Below, one piece after another: positions 1 through 7,751 of a DNA stretch of 64,000 nt. The notes beneath the pieces were generated by a model. It did not search any database, had not been told where the DNA came from, and worked only from the letters and a program-made list of their open reading frames with translations. How positions within the stretch are numbered: position 1 is the stretch's first letter; each line of letters begins with the position of its first letter. The DNA lies in NCBI GenBank assembly GCA_018993155.1, contig JAGKSX010000014.1, positions 35,841 through 99,840 of the forward strand, read 5' to 3'. This DNA comes from Hydrogenophaga sp. Lineage in GTDB: Bacteria > Pseudomonadota > Gammaproteobacteria > Burkholderiales > Burkholderiaceae_C. Both the position numbers and the translations under genes were made by a program.

Positions 1-251
1 GCTGTGCCGTGGCCCGCGATCAACAGACCGTCGGCGCCTACGTCGACGACGCCACCATCACGACCCGGGTGAAGGCCGCCTACGCCAAGGACCCGGTCGT
101 GGCCGCCACGTCCATCAACGTCGAGACGCTCAACGGCACGGTGCAGCTCTCGGGCTTCGCCAAGTCCGCCGGTGAAAAGAGCGCGGCCGAGCGCCTGGCT
201 CGTGACGTCAGCGGCGTGAAATCCGTGAAAAACGACATCGTGGTCCGCTGA
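1..251 (+). CDS. BON-domain lipoprotein, 5' end cut by window edge
   Basis: C-terminal 80 or so residues of a BON (bacterial OsmY and nodulation) domain protein. The reading frame is open to the window edge. The codons at 3-11 read Cys-Ala-Val just before the ARDQQTVG stretch, so the Cys is probably the lipidated Cys of a lipobox and the gene starts upstream of the window. An internal GTG at 9 is therefore not the likely start. The visible part carries the usual BON pattern: a basic helix (TTRVKAAYAKD), a strand pair with LNGTVQLSGF, and a closing VKSVKNDIVV strand. BON lipoproteins sit in the periplasm or outer membrane and are linked to envelope stress; the exact role here is unknown. Confidence 0.8.
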   Translation, partial: CAVARDQQTVGAYVDDATITTRVKAAYAKDPVVAATSINVETLNGTVQLSGFAKSAGEKSAAERLARDVSGVKSVKNDIVVR

Positions 252-270
252 AAGAGACGGGGGCTGGTCC

Positions 271-288
271 TGTAGGACGCCGCCTACA
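271..288. promoter_or_regulatory. inverted repeat TGTAGG-N6-CCTACA
   Basis: A perfect 6-bp inverted repeat with a 6-bp spacer lies between the BON gene and the response regulator. The same TGTAGG/CCTACA element recurs upstream of pyk (4555-4560 and 4615-4620) and upstream of the DUF3567 gene (TTGTAGGACA, 49686-49695). It has no T-tract, so an operator is more likely than a terminator. The binding protein is unknown. Confidence 0.4.
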
Positions 289-418
289 TCAAAATCAGCG
301 CCTCTGAAGGCGAAGGAGAGCACAAACGCGGCATGATGGCTGCGTTTGTGCGTGAAAGCATCCTCGGGTGTTTTCACCTGCACCGGAAATACCCTGGAAC
401 GCTCACGCCCGCCTGCCC

Positions 419-820
419 ATGTCACCGCTCAGAACCTACATCGTCGAGGACAACAAGGTCATCTATGAGAACTTGGTGTCCACGCTGGAAGAGCTGGCCA
501 ACGTGGAGGTGGTCGGGCACGCCAGCGACGAAGAAACGGCCGTGAACTGGCTGCAACAAGGTGATCGGTTCGACCTCATGATCATCGACATCTTCCTGGT
601 CACCGGCTCGGGCCTGGGTGTGCTGAAAGCCGCCCAGGAGTCCAATGTGCCGGCGCGCCGGGTGGTGCTCACCAACTACGCCACGCCCGATATCCGCAAG
701 CGCTGCGCGCTGCTGGGGGCGGACCGTGTGTTCGACAAGTCGTGCGAACTGGACGACTTGATCGCCTATTGCGAACGCATTTCCGACGGCTCGGCCACCG
801 CGCCCGGCGGTCTTCAATAG
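419..820 (+). CDS. single-domain (REC-only) response regulator
   Basis: A 133-residue receiver domain with nothing after it. Visible receiver features are the acidic pair E10-D11, phosphoacceptor D57 in LMIID, T85 in VVLTN and K107 in FDKS. The ATG at 419 is chosen because the receiver fold begins at once (TYIVEDN); an in-frame ATG at 368 would add 17 residues of no recognisable structure. No Shine-Dalgarno is evident. It is followed at 18 bp by two HisKA_3 sensor kinases. Kinases of that type normally pair with NarL/FixJ regulators carrying a LuxR helix-turn-helix; this one has none. It may act as a phosphate sink or relay, or signal by protein contact. Confidence 0.88.
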   Translation: MSPLRTYIVEDNKVIYENLVSTLEELANVEVVGHASDEETAVNWLQQGDRFDLMIIDIFLVTGSGLGVLKAAQESNVPARRVVLTNYATPDIRKRCALLGADRVFDKSCELDDLIAYCERISDGSATAPGGLQ

Positions 821-838
821 GTCCGGCCAGCCCCTCCA

Positions 839-2242
839 ATGCCCTCCCCCTCTCCCATTCCCGGGCGCCGCTCACCCTGGCGAACCCCGCTGGCCATCGC
901 GCTGGCGGTGTTGCTGGCGCTGGGGGTGCTGGCCGGGGCGGAGTGGACCTACCAGCGCGCCCTGGAATCCCTCGCCAGCCTGGGCGCGCGCGACACCGCG
1001 CGCAACGCCATCCAGACCGTGATGCGCCGCCTGCTCGACATGGAAACCGCCCAGCGCGGCTACCTGCTCACCGGCCGGCCTCAGTACCTCGACCCCTACC
1101 AGGCCGCCGAAACCGACATCGCCCATGCCATCAGCCGCCTGCGCGAGCACTACCGCAGCGACCCCGAGTTGCTGCGCCTGGTGGACAGCCTGCAGGAGCG
1201 TGCGCGCGAAAAAACCTCGGAGGTCACCGAGACCATCGCGCTGTACAACGCCGGCTCCCACGCCGCCTGGCACGGGCTGATGCTCACCGACATCGGCCGC
1301 GAGAAGATGGAGGGGGTGCGCCGGGTGGCCGACGTGCTGATGGTCACGGAAGAGCGCCGCCTCGGCATCGAACGGGCGGACATCTACCGCACGCTGGCGG
1401 TGGGCCACGTCGGCGTGTACGTTCTGACGCTGCTGAGCCTGCTGGCCTACGTGTTCTTCCTGCGCAAGAATGCCGCCCTGCAGACCAGCCAGATCGAACA
1501 TGCCCGCCATCTGCAGATGGAGCGCGATTCGCTGGAGAGCCAGGTGCGGCTGCGCACGGAAGAGCTCGCGCAGCTCAACCTCGGCCTGCAGGAGATGCGC
1601 GACGGCGAGCGCAGCGGCCTGGCGCGCGCGCTGCACGACGACCTGGGCGCCCTGCTCACCGCCGCCAAGCTCGACCTCACGCGGCTGCGCCACTCGCTGC
1701 ACACCACCGACCCGGAAGTGATCGAGCGACTGCGGCACCTGAGCTCCTCGCTGGACGAGGGCATCGGGATGAAGCGGCGCATGATGGAAGAGCTGATGCC
1801 ATCGGCCCTGCACAACCTGGGCCTGCAGGCCGCCATCGAGCACCGCGCCACCGAGTTCGAGCGGCAGACGGGCATGACCATCGACCTGGCCTTCATGCCC
1901 GTCACGCTGGACGTGCCGTCCGAACAGGCACTGTTCGCGGTGGTGCAGGGCGCGCTGTCCAATGTGGAGCGGCACGCCAGCGCCACGATCGTTTCGCTGC
2001 GCCTGGCCCAGGAAGGCATCCACGCGGTGGTGGAGGTGCAGGACAACGGGCTGGGCTTCGCCGACCACCAAGGCACCACCTCGGCCAGTGGGCTGAGGAA
2101 CCTGCGCCACCGCATCGAGTCGCTCGGCGGGCAGTTCAGCGTGCACTCCGTGCCGGGCTCGGGCACCCGCGTCATGGCGCGCCTGCCCTTGCGCCAGCGC
2201 GATCCGGCCCAGCCCGGTGCCCCACGTGCTACAACCTCCTGA
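839..2242 (+). CDS. CHASE3/HisKA_3 sensor histidine kinase
   Basis: A 467-residue inner-membrane kinase. A short basic N-terminus precedes transmembrane segment 1 (about 18-37). A periplasmic helical CHASE3-like region follows (about 38-180, with the typical METAQRGYLLTG signature), then transmembrane segment 2 (about 188-207) and a coiled-coil linker. The HisKA_3 box ARALHDDLGALL has phosphoacceptor His266. The HATPase_c domain shows the DNGLGF box near residue 402 and a GSGTRV C-terminal motif. The stop codon overlaps the start of the next kinase by one base (TGATG), so the two are translationally coupled. The ligand is unknown. Confidence 0.9.
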   Translation: MPSPSPIPGRRSPWRTPLAIALAVLLALGVLAGAEWTYQRALESLASLGARDTARNAIQTVMRRLLDMETAQRGYLLTGRPQYLDPYQAAETDIAHAISRLREHYRSDPELLRLVDSLQERAREKTSEVTETIALYNAGSHAAWHGLMLTDIGREKMEGVRRVADVLMVTEERRLGIERADIYRTLAVGHVGVYVLTLLSLLAYVFFLRKNAALQTSQIEHARHLQMERDSLESQVRLRTEELAQLNLGLQEMRDGERSGLARALHDDLGALLTAAKLDLTRLRHSLHTTDPEVIERLRHLSSSLDEGIGMKRRMMEELMPSALHNLGLQAAIEHRATEFERQTGMTIDLAFMPVTLDVPSEQALFAVVQGALSNVERHASATIVSLRLAQEGIHAVVEVQDNGLGFADHQGTTSASGLRNLRHRIESLGGQFSVHSVPGSGTRVMARLPLRQRDPAQPGAPRATTS

Positions 2243-3597
2243 TGATGATCAAGTCCTCCATCGAACGTGTGGCGCGCAACCGCTTCGGGATGCCCATCAT
2301 CCTGGCGCTGGCGCTGATCATGCTTGTGGTCAACGAAGCGAGCTACCAGCATTCGCGTTCCACGCTGATGCAGGGCATCACGCTGAGCGATGCGCGCCAG
2401 CAGGCCGCCCGCACCCTGCAGGCCCTCACCGACGCAGAGGTCGCGGTGCGCGCCTTCATGCTCAGCGCCCAGCAGGCCGACCTGAGCAACTACCGCGAGG
2501 CCATCAACGAGATGGAGGGGGTTCAGAAGGATGCGTTCAAGCGGCTGGAAGAACTGGACCCCAAGCGCACCGTGTCGGTGGTGAACGTGCGCAAGCGGAT
2601 CGAGGAGCGCACGGCCACCTTGAACCAGTGGGTGAGCATGATCGAGCAGGGCCGGCGCACGGATGCCCAGACACTCGCCGTGAGCGACCAGGGCCGCCTG
2701 CGTTATGCCGAACTGCGCCAGGAGTTCGAGTTCGTGCTCGAACGCGCCGCCGCGATCCAGAAGACGGCGCGGGTGTCGCTCTACGACGCGATGATGATCA
2801 ACCGGCTGGCGATCCACCTGCTGGTGCTGGTGGCCTGGGTGGCGCTGATCCTGTTCATGCGCCAGCTGCGCGACAACGACCGGCGCCAGGCCGAGGAGCA
2901 CCAGCGGCTGGCCACGCAGGTGGCCTTGCGCACCACCGCGCTGCGCAACCTGGCCGGTCACCACGTCAACGCCCGGGAAGACGAGCGCGGGCGGGTGGCG
3001 CGCGAGCTGCACGACGAGATGGGCGGCCTGCTCACCGCGATGAAGCTCGACATCGCGCGCCTGCGCCGCGTGCCCGCCCTGCCGCCTCCCGCGCTGGAGC
3101 GCCTGGCCAGCATCGAACAGCGCCTGACCGAGGGCATTGCCGTGAAGCGGCGCATCATCGAACACCTGCGGCCGTCCTCGCTGGACCAGCTGGGCCTGAT
3201 CCCCGCGCTGGAAATGCTCTGCCAGGACGCGGCTGGCCGCATGGGCATCGAGGTGGAGATGCACCTCTCGCCGGTTGAACTCGGCAAGGACGCGGAACTC
3301 ACCGTGTACCGGCTGGTGCAGGAGTCCCTGACCAACGTCCAGAAGTACGCGCGAGCCCACCGCGTGTGGGTGGGACTGGCGCAGGAGGACGGCACGGTGC
3401 GCGTCTCGGTGCGCGACGACGGCCAGGGATTCGACATCGACAGCGTGCCGGCGGGCCACCACGGCCTGCTGGGCATGCGGGTGCGGGTGGAGTCGCACAG
3501 CGGCCAGCTGCACGTCCACAGCGAGCCGCGCCAGGGCACCCTGGTGGAGGCCGAGCTGCCGGCGAAGACCCTCGACACCCCCGCAGATCGGGCCTGA
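2242..3597 (+). CDS. second CHASE3/HisKA_3 sensor histidine kinase
   Basis: A 451-residue paralogue of the preceding kinase. Transmembrane segment 1 lies at about 16-33, the CHASE3-like periplasmic helices at about 35-185 (ALTDAEVAVRAFMLS), and transmembrane segment 2 at about 189-207. The HisKA_3 box ARELHDEMGGLLTAMKLD has His257. The ATPase domain has DDGQGFD and GLLGMR. Start is ATG 2242, overlapping the previous stop by one base; ATG 2245 is the alternative. Pairing of two similar kinases with one receiver suggests heterodimers or a kinase plus a phosphatase. That is inference. A longer in-frame open stretch upstream (from 742) is rejected because it overlaps the first kinase and reads as low-complexity Arg/Ala. 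Confidence 0.88.
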   Translation: MMIKSSIERVARNRFGMPIILALALIMLVVNEASYQHSRSTLMQGITLSDARQQAARTLQALTDAEVAVRAFMLSAQQADLSNYREAINEMEGVQKDAFKRLEELDPKRTVSVVNVRKRIEERTATLNQWVSMIEQGRRTDAQTLAVSDQGRLRYAELRQEFEFVLERAAAIQKTARVSLYDAMMINRLAIHLLVLVAWVALILFMRQLRDNDRRQAEEHQRLATQVALRTTALRNLAGHHVNAREDERGRVARELHDEMGGLLTAMKLDIARLRRVPALPPPALERLASIEQRLTEGIAVKRRIIEHLRPSSLDQLGLIPALEMLCQDAAGRMGIEVEMHLSPVELGKDAELTVYRLVQESLTNVQKYARAHRVWVGLAQEDGTVRVSVRDDGQGFDIDSVPAGHHGLLGMRVRVESHSGQLHVHSEPRQGTLVEAELPAKTLDTPADRA

Positions 3598-3622
3598 ACG
3601 CGCCACCCTCTCCCGCCGGCCC

Positions 3623-4318
3623 ATGCCCCGCTCACGGCCCACTCACCCGCTGCCGCACCGGCTGACCCACCTCACGGCCTGGCAGCGGCAGGTGGTGGCC
3701 TTGCTCCCGGCGGTGCTCGTGGGCGCCGCCAGCGCCACCTGGGCCACCCTCCCCGGTCCCGCCCCCTGGCTCATGGCCTGGATCGTGTACTGCGCCACCT
3801 ACGTGGGCCTGGTGTGGCACCTCGCCGCGCGCCTGGACGCAAGAGCCACCCAGCAGCGCGCGCAACGAGAAGACCCGGGTGCCGCGATGCTGTTCGTGCT
3901 GGTCACCGCCGCAGCTTGCGCGAGCCTCGTGGCGGTGGCGATGAACGTGCAGGCCACGCAGGCGCTGCAAGGCTGGCAACGCGCGTCCAGCCTCGGGCTC
4001 ATGGCCTTGTCGCTGGCCGGGGCATGGCTGCTGATCCAGGGTGTGTTCACGCTGCACTACGCGCGGGTGTATTACCGCAGCCAGGGCGATCAAGGCACGC
4101 CCGACCGGGGGCTCGGCTTTCCCGACGGCAAGGACCCGGACTACCTCGACCTGCTGTACTACAGCGCGGTGATCGGCATGACCTCGCAGGTGTCCGACGT
4201 GAGCATCCGCAGCCGCGGCATGCGGCACCTCACGCTGGTGCACGCCCTGCTGTCGTTCGCGTTCAATCTGATCGTGCTGGCCACGGCGGTCAATGTGTTC
4301 GCCAGCGCCGGGCGCTGA
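3623..4318 (+). CDS. DUF1345 family integral membrane protein
   Basis: A 231-residue membrane protein that I recognise as DUF1345. Hydrophobic segments lie at about 28-48, 50-68, 89-110, 127-148 and 208-226. The family's conserved YYSAVIGMTSQVSDV stretch, an acidic PDYLDLLYYS region and the terminal FAFNLIVLATAVN segment are present. It lies 25 bp after the second kinase on the same strand, so co-transcription with the sensory cluster is plausible. The biochemical function of the family is not established. Confidence 0.85.
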   Translation: MPRSRPTHPLPHRLTHLTAWQRQVVALLPAVLVGAASATWATLPGPAPWLMAWIVYCATYVGLVWHLAARLDARATQQRAQREDPGAAMLFVLVTAAACASLVAVAMNVQATQALQGWQRASSLGLMALSLAGAWLLIQGVFTLHYARVYYRSQGDQGTPDRGLGFPDGKDPDYLDLLYYSAVIGMTSQVSDVSIRSRGMRHLTLVHALLSFAFNLIVLATAVNVFASAGR

Positions 4319-4331
4319 GAGCCGCCAAGGC

Positions 4332-4496
4332 TCAAGGCGTGAGTGTGGTGGCCAAGGCCGAGACGGCGGTGTTCATGCCCGCCACGGCCCGCACGAAATG
4401 GGCCTCGACGTCGAACCAGGGATGGACCGCTGCCGCCGACACGGCGATCACCAGGGTCGCGAGGTAACCCACGATGGCAGGTGCTGGCATGTGCAT
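4332..4496 (-). CDS. small putative membrane protein (54 aa)
   Basis: A 54-residue reading frame starting with MHMPAP. It has one hydrophobic segment (about 8-25) and a short amphipathic tail. The start at 4496 is supported by a GGAGGA Shine-Dalgarno (complement of 4501-4506) four bases upstream. A longer in-frame version from 4589 is less convincing because its extra N-terminal part is unstructured and not preceded by a ribosome site. It ends 13 bp from the end of the DUF1345 gene and is convergent with it. I recognise no family. It may be a small stress peptide, or not a gene. Confidence 0.5.
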   Translation of the reverse strand: MHMPAPAIVGYLATLVIAVSAAAVHPWFDVEAHFVRAVAGMNTAVSALATTLTP

Positions 4497-4650
4497 GAGG
4501 TCCTCCGTGAATGGCTTTGGCGTTCCGGAGGGCATCCTTCGCGCGTGGGTCCACTGTAGGGACGGCTGGCCCGCCGCCCCACCGGACAACGGCGGCTTGG
4601 GGCGTCGGACGTGTCCTACAAAAGCGACAGGCGGCGGCCTGTAACCGGCG

Positions 4651-4687
4651 TGTAACTGGTTTCACGGATAATTGAAACCAAATTACA
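4651..4687. promoter_or_regulatory. nested palindrome over the pyk -10 element
   Basis: A perfect inverted repeat TGGTTTCA-N8-TGAAACCA occupies 4657-4680. It is flanked almost symmetrically by TGTAA (4651-4655) and TTACA (4683-4687). The 8-bp centre holds GATAAT (4667-4672), a good -10 hexamer 53 bp before the pyk start codon. A protein bound here would cover the promoter, so repression is the natural reading. The regulator is not identifiable from the window. Confidence 0.55.
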
Positions 4688-4725
4688 AACCGGCCTCGCG
4701 GCCCCTTCTGGAGACAGCTTCCATC

Positions 4726-6159
4726 ATGTCCATGCGCGCCACCAAGATCGTTGCCACCCTGGGTCCGGCCTCCAGCGACCCCGACCTGCTGGAGCGGATG
4801 ATCCGCGCCGGTGTCAACGTGGTCCGGCTCAACTTCTCGCACGGCACCGCCCAGGACCACATCGACCGCGCCGAACTGGTGCGCGCGGCGGCCCAGCGCG
4901 CGGGCCGCGAGGTCGGCATCATGGCCGACCTGCAGGGGCCCAAGATCCGCGTCGGCAAGTTCGCCCAGGGCAAGGTGATGCTGGAGCCGGGCATGCCCTT
5001 CGTGCTCGACGCCTCGCGCACCGAACCAGGCGACATCGAGGGCGTGGGTCTGGACTACAAGGAACTGCCGCGCGACGTGAAGGCCGGCGACACCTTGCTG
5101 CTCAACGACGGCCTGATCGTGCTCACCATCAACAAGGTGGTCGGCCCGGCGGTGCACACCACCGTCAAGCTCGGCGGCGAGCTGTCCAACAACAAGGGCA
5201 TCAACAAGCAGGGCGGCGGCCTGACCGCCCCCGCGCTGACCGCCAAGGACATGGACGACATCAAGACCGCCATGGGCCTGAAGGCCGACTACGTGGCGGT
5301 GAGTTTCCCCAAGAACGCAACCGACATGGAGCTGGCCCGCCAGCTCTGCAACGTGGCTGGCGCCGCCCTCGCCCACAAGCCCGCGCTGATCGCCAAGATC
5401 GAACGCGCCGAGGCGATTCCCGAGCTGGCCGCGATCCTCAAGGTGTCCGACGGCATCATGGTCGCGCGCGGCGACCTCGCGGTGGAAGTGGGCAATGCGG
5501 CGGTGCCCGGCCTGCAGAAACACATGATCCGCCTCGCGCGCGAGATGGACAAGGTGGTCATCACCGCCACGCAGATGATGGAGAGCATGATCGTCAACCC
5601 GGTGCCCACGCGCGCCGAGGTGAGCGACGTGGCCAACGCGGTGCTCGACGGCACCGACGCGGTGATGCTCAGCGCCGAGACCGCCGCCGGCCGCTTCCCG
5701 CTGGAAACCGTGATGGAAATGGCCAACATCTGCTCGGAAGCCGAGAAGGCCGAGTACCGCGAGCTCTCAGCCGACTTCCAGGGCAAGACCTTCAAGCGCA
5801 TCGATCAGTCCATCGCCATGGGCGCGCTGTTCACCGCCCACCACCTGGGCGCCAAGGCCATCGTGGCGCTGACCGATTCGGGGTCCACCGCGCTGTGGAT
5901 GAGCCGGCACAACGTGCGCATGCCGATCTACGCCATGACGCCCAACCTCTCGACCCAGCGCCGCATGACGCTCTACCGCAACGTGCGGCCGCTGCTCATG
6001 GACAACAGCACCGACCGCGACTCCGCGCTGCTGGACGCCGAGGCGCACCTGAAGAAGCGCGGCATCGTGCAGACCGGCGACGTCTATGCCATCACCGTGG
6101 GCGAGCCCATGGGCCAGCCCGGCGGCACCAACACACTCAAGATCTGCAGGGCCGCCTAG
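4726..6159 (+). CDS. pyk: pyruvate kinase
   Basis: Converts phosphoenolpyruvate and ADP to pyruvate and ATP, the last step of glycolysis, in the cytosol. The 477-residue product matches the usual bacterial length. The TKIVATLGPAS N-terminus, the substrate-binding NFSHG, the barrel motif ADLQGPKIR, the PK signature around residues 220-235 (LIAKIERAEAI), MVARGDLAVE, and the TATQMMESM loop followed by ETAAG are all visible. ATG 4726 follows a CTGGAG ribosome site; an in-frame start at 4672 lies inside the promoter palindrome and is rejected. Its TAG stop shares the palindrome CTAG with the stop of the convergent DUF481 gene, leaving no room for a terminator. Confidence 0.97.
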   Translation: MSMRATKIVATLGPASSDPDLLERMIRAGVNVVRLNFSHGTAQDHIDRAELVRAAAQRAGREVGIMADLQGPKIRVGKFAQGKVMLEPGMPFVLDASRTEPGDIEGVGLDYKELPRDVKAGDTLLLNDGLIVLTINKVVGPAVHTTVKLGGELSNNKGINKQGGGLTAPALTAKDMDDIKTAMGLKADYVAVSFPKNATDMELARQLCNVAGAALAHKPALIAKIERAEAIPELAAILKVSDGIMVARGDLAVEVGNAAVPGLQKHMIRLAREMDKVVITATQMMESMIVNPVPTRAEVSDVANAVLDGTDAVMLSAETAAGRFPLETVMEMANICSEAEKAEYRELSADFQGKTFKRIDQSIAMGALFTAHHLGAKAIVALTDSGSTALWMSRHNVRMPIYAMTPNLSTQRRMTLYRNVRPLLMDNSTDRDSALLDAEAHLKKRGIVQTGDVYAITVGEPMGQPGGTNTLKICRAA

Positions 6160-6923
6160 TCAAACCTCAGTGAAACGCCGGTCACGAACATCGTGTCGGC
6201 CTTCTTGAGGTTGGTCCCGGGGTCGCTGTCGTAGCGGTAGCTCAGGCCCGCCGACAGGTTGAGCGTCTGCGTCATCGCGACCGTGAGGCCCGTGTCCAGC
6301 ACGGCGCGGTACTTGCCCGAGTCCCTCAAGTCCGGGTACAGCGAGAACTTCTGGCGCAGGCTGGTGGTCTCGGTGAGCTTGTGGCTGGACTCCTCCGCCA
6401 GCACCAGCTCCAGGCGGCCGTACCGGTCGCGCATCGCGCCGGCAATGTCGGTGGACTGGATGTAACGGTCGTAGGTATAGCCCAGACCGACGGACACATC
6501 GAAGAAGCCCTGCTCTTCCTGCCACACGTGCCGGCCCACGCCGCTGGCCACCGAGGTCCGGCTGGAGATGTTGGCCAACCGGTCGCGCAGGAACTCGCCC
6601 GAGCCGAAGCCGAACCAGTCCACCGAGAAGTCGCGGTTGTACTGCGTGCGCAGGCCGTAGCGCTCGGTGGTGTCCACGCCCGAACTGCGCGCGCGGTCGG
6701 CCTTGGCGGCCCAGGTCCACTTGTCGTCGTCGCTCTCGCGCGCGCCCTCGGCCGCGAGGTTGAGCGTGCTGGCGTCGTTGTTGCCCGAGGAAATGTTGGC
6801 ACCTGCGGTGAGCAGGTAGCGCCATTGGCCATCGGGTTTGAGCGTGACCTGGGCCTGCGAGAGGGCTGGCGCGAGCAGGGCCGAGACGGCGGCCAGTGTC
6901 GCGATCAGGGGGCGGCAGGGCAT
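6156..6923 (-). CDS. DUF481 outer-membrane beta-barrel protein
   Basis: A 255-residue exported protein with a classical signal peptide (MPCRPLIATLAAVSALLAPALSQA, cleavage near residue 24). Alternating strands typical of DUF481 (YdiY-like, salt-induced outer-membrane protein) follow, for example SGNNDASTLNL and YDRYIQSTD, ending in a Phe-containing terminal strand (VSLRFD) expected for barrel assembly. The start at 6923 has an AAAGGA ribosome site about ten bases upstream. Its stop overlaps that of pyk. Role is probably envelope homeostasis; the substrate is unknown. Confidence 0.9.
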   Translation of the reverse strand: MPCRPLIATLAAVSALLAPALSQAQVTLKPDGQWRYLLTAGANISSGNNDASTLNLAAEGARESDDDKWTWAAKADRARSSGVDTTERYGLRTQYNRDFSVDWFGFGSGEFLRDRLANISSRTSVASGVGRHVWQEEQGFFDVSVGLGYTYDRYIQSTDIAGAMRDRYGRLELVLAEESSHKLTETTSLRQKFSLYPDLRDSGKYRAVLDTGLTVAMTQTLNLSAGLSYRYDSDPGTNLKKADTMFVTGVSLRFD

Positions 6924-7030
6924 GGTGGATCCTTTCTGAGGGTTTGACGTGTCTCCTGAAGGACTCGCCATGCCGCCGCCCCGGTTCCCCCGGTTTTGTG
7001 ACGATTGGTATCCGCCGCGCCGAAACGCGC

Positions 7031-7609
7031 TCAGAGAGAGTCGGAACCCGCCGCTGGCACGATCGCCGGCACCAGGCGGCGACGGCGGCGTTCCAGCCAC
7101 GCGAAGCCCTGCCGGGCTGTCACCGCGCTGGCCGCGCCCAGCAGCAGGCCCACAGCGATGTCCGACACGAAGTGCAAACCCAGGAACACCCGGCTCCAGG
7201 CAATGACCAGAGCCACCCCGCCCGCCACGACCATCCAGCGGCGTGGGTGCGACGGGGCGAACAGGGTGAGCGCCAGGGCCCAGGCGCCCGCCACCGCCGC
7301 ATGAAAGCTGGGAAAGCTCGCCGTGGCCGCATGCTCGAGCCACTGCCCGCCCAGGCCCAGTTCGAAGGGCCGGGCCACGTGCACCGTCTCGCGGATGCCG
7401 CGCACCGCCAGCCAGGCCAGCACCATGGCCAGGCACACGCCAACGAACTGCCGGCGCCCGGTCGGGCAGAACAGCAGCAGGGGCGCGAGGCCGACCACCG
7501 TCAGGGCGGGCAGGTCGATGGACACCCAACGCGCCAGCGCCAGCAGCCAGGCCGGCGTGTCGGCCGTGGCGTTGATCCAGAGGAACAGCAGGGTATCGAG
7601 GTGGGTCAT
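7031..7609 (-). CDS. PAP2-family membrane phosphatase
   Basis: A 192-residue protein with five to six hydrophobic segments and the three PAP2 signature blocks. Block 1 is the RETVHVARP stretch, block 2 is PSFHA (a Phe replacing the usual Gly in PSGH), and block 3 is SRVFLGLHFVSDI with the catalytic His and Asp. These enzymes remove phosphate from lipid phosphates such as undecaprenyl pyrophosphate or phosphatidic acid at the outer face of the inner membrane. The exact substrate cannot be told. It is transcribed away from fba. The PSFHA variant is worth noting but the catalytic His is kept. Confidence 0.85.
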   Translation of the reverse strand: MTHLDTLLFLWINATADTPAWLLALARWVSIDLPALTVVGLAPLLLFCPTGRRQFVGVCLAMVLAWLAVRGIRETVHVARPFELGLGGQWLEHAATASFPSFHAAVAGAWALALTLFAPSHPRRWMVVAGGVALVIAWSRVFLGLHFVSDIAVGLLLGAASAVTARQGFAWLERRRRRLVPAIVPAAGSDSL

Positions 7610-7703
7610 GGTGTGGCTGAAAGTTCGACCCAGTCTGGCCCGCGCACATTAAGGGCGTGTGAAATGACACAAGCTCATCGCATCCGCGTTACAGGTCGAA
7701 AGT

Positions 7704-7730
7704 TAAAATGCCGGGTTACACCACGGTTAC
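7704..7730 (+). promoter_or_regulatory. fba promoter region with direct repeat
   Basis: TAAAAT at 7704-7709 is a likely -10 for fba. Just downstream, GGTTAC occurs twice (7714-7719 and 7725-7730), 11 bp apart, that is on the same face of the helix. No good -35 was seen at 16-18 bp. The direct repeat overlaps the expected transcript start and could be a repressor site. Confidence 0.35.
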
Positions 7731-7751
7731 CAACTGATTAAGGGGAATCTC

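Noticed and set aside
9-251. GTG at 9 as the true start of the BON protein
   Set aside because: The frame is open upstream to the window edge and a Cys codon just before fits a lipobox, so the gene is truncated by the window.
742-3597. 951-residue frame covering both kinases
   Set aside because: Its first 500 residues overlap the first kinase in another frame and are Arg/Ala/Pro-rich low complexity; only the part from 2242 is real.
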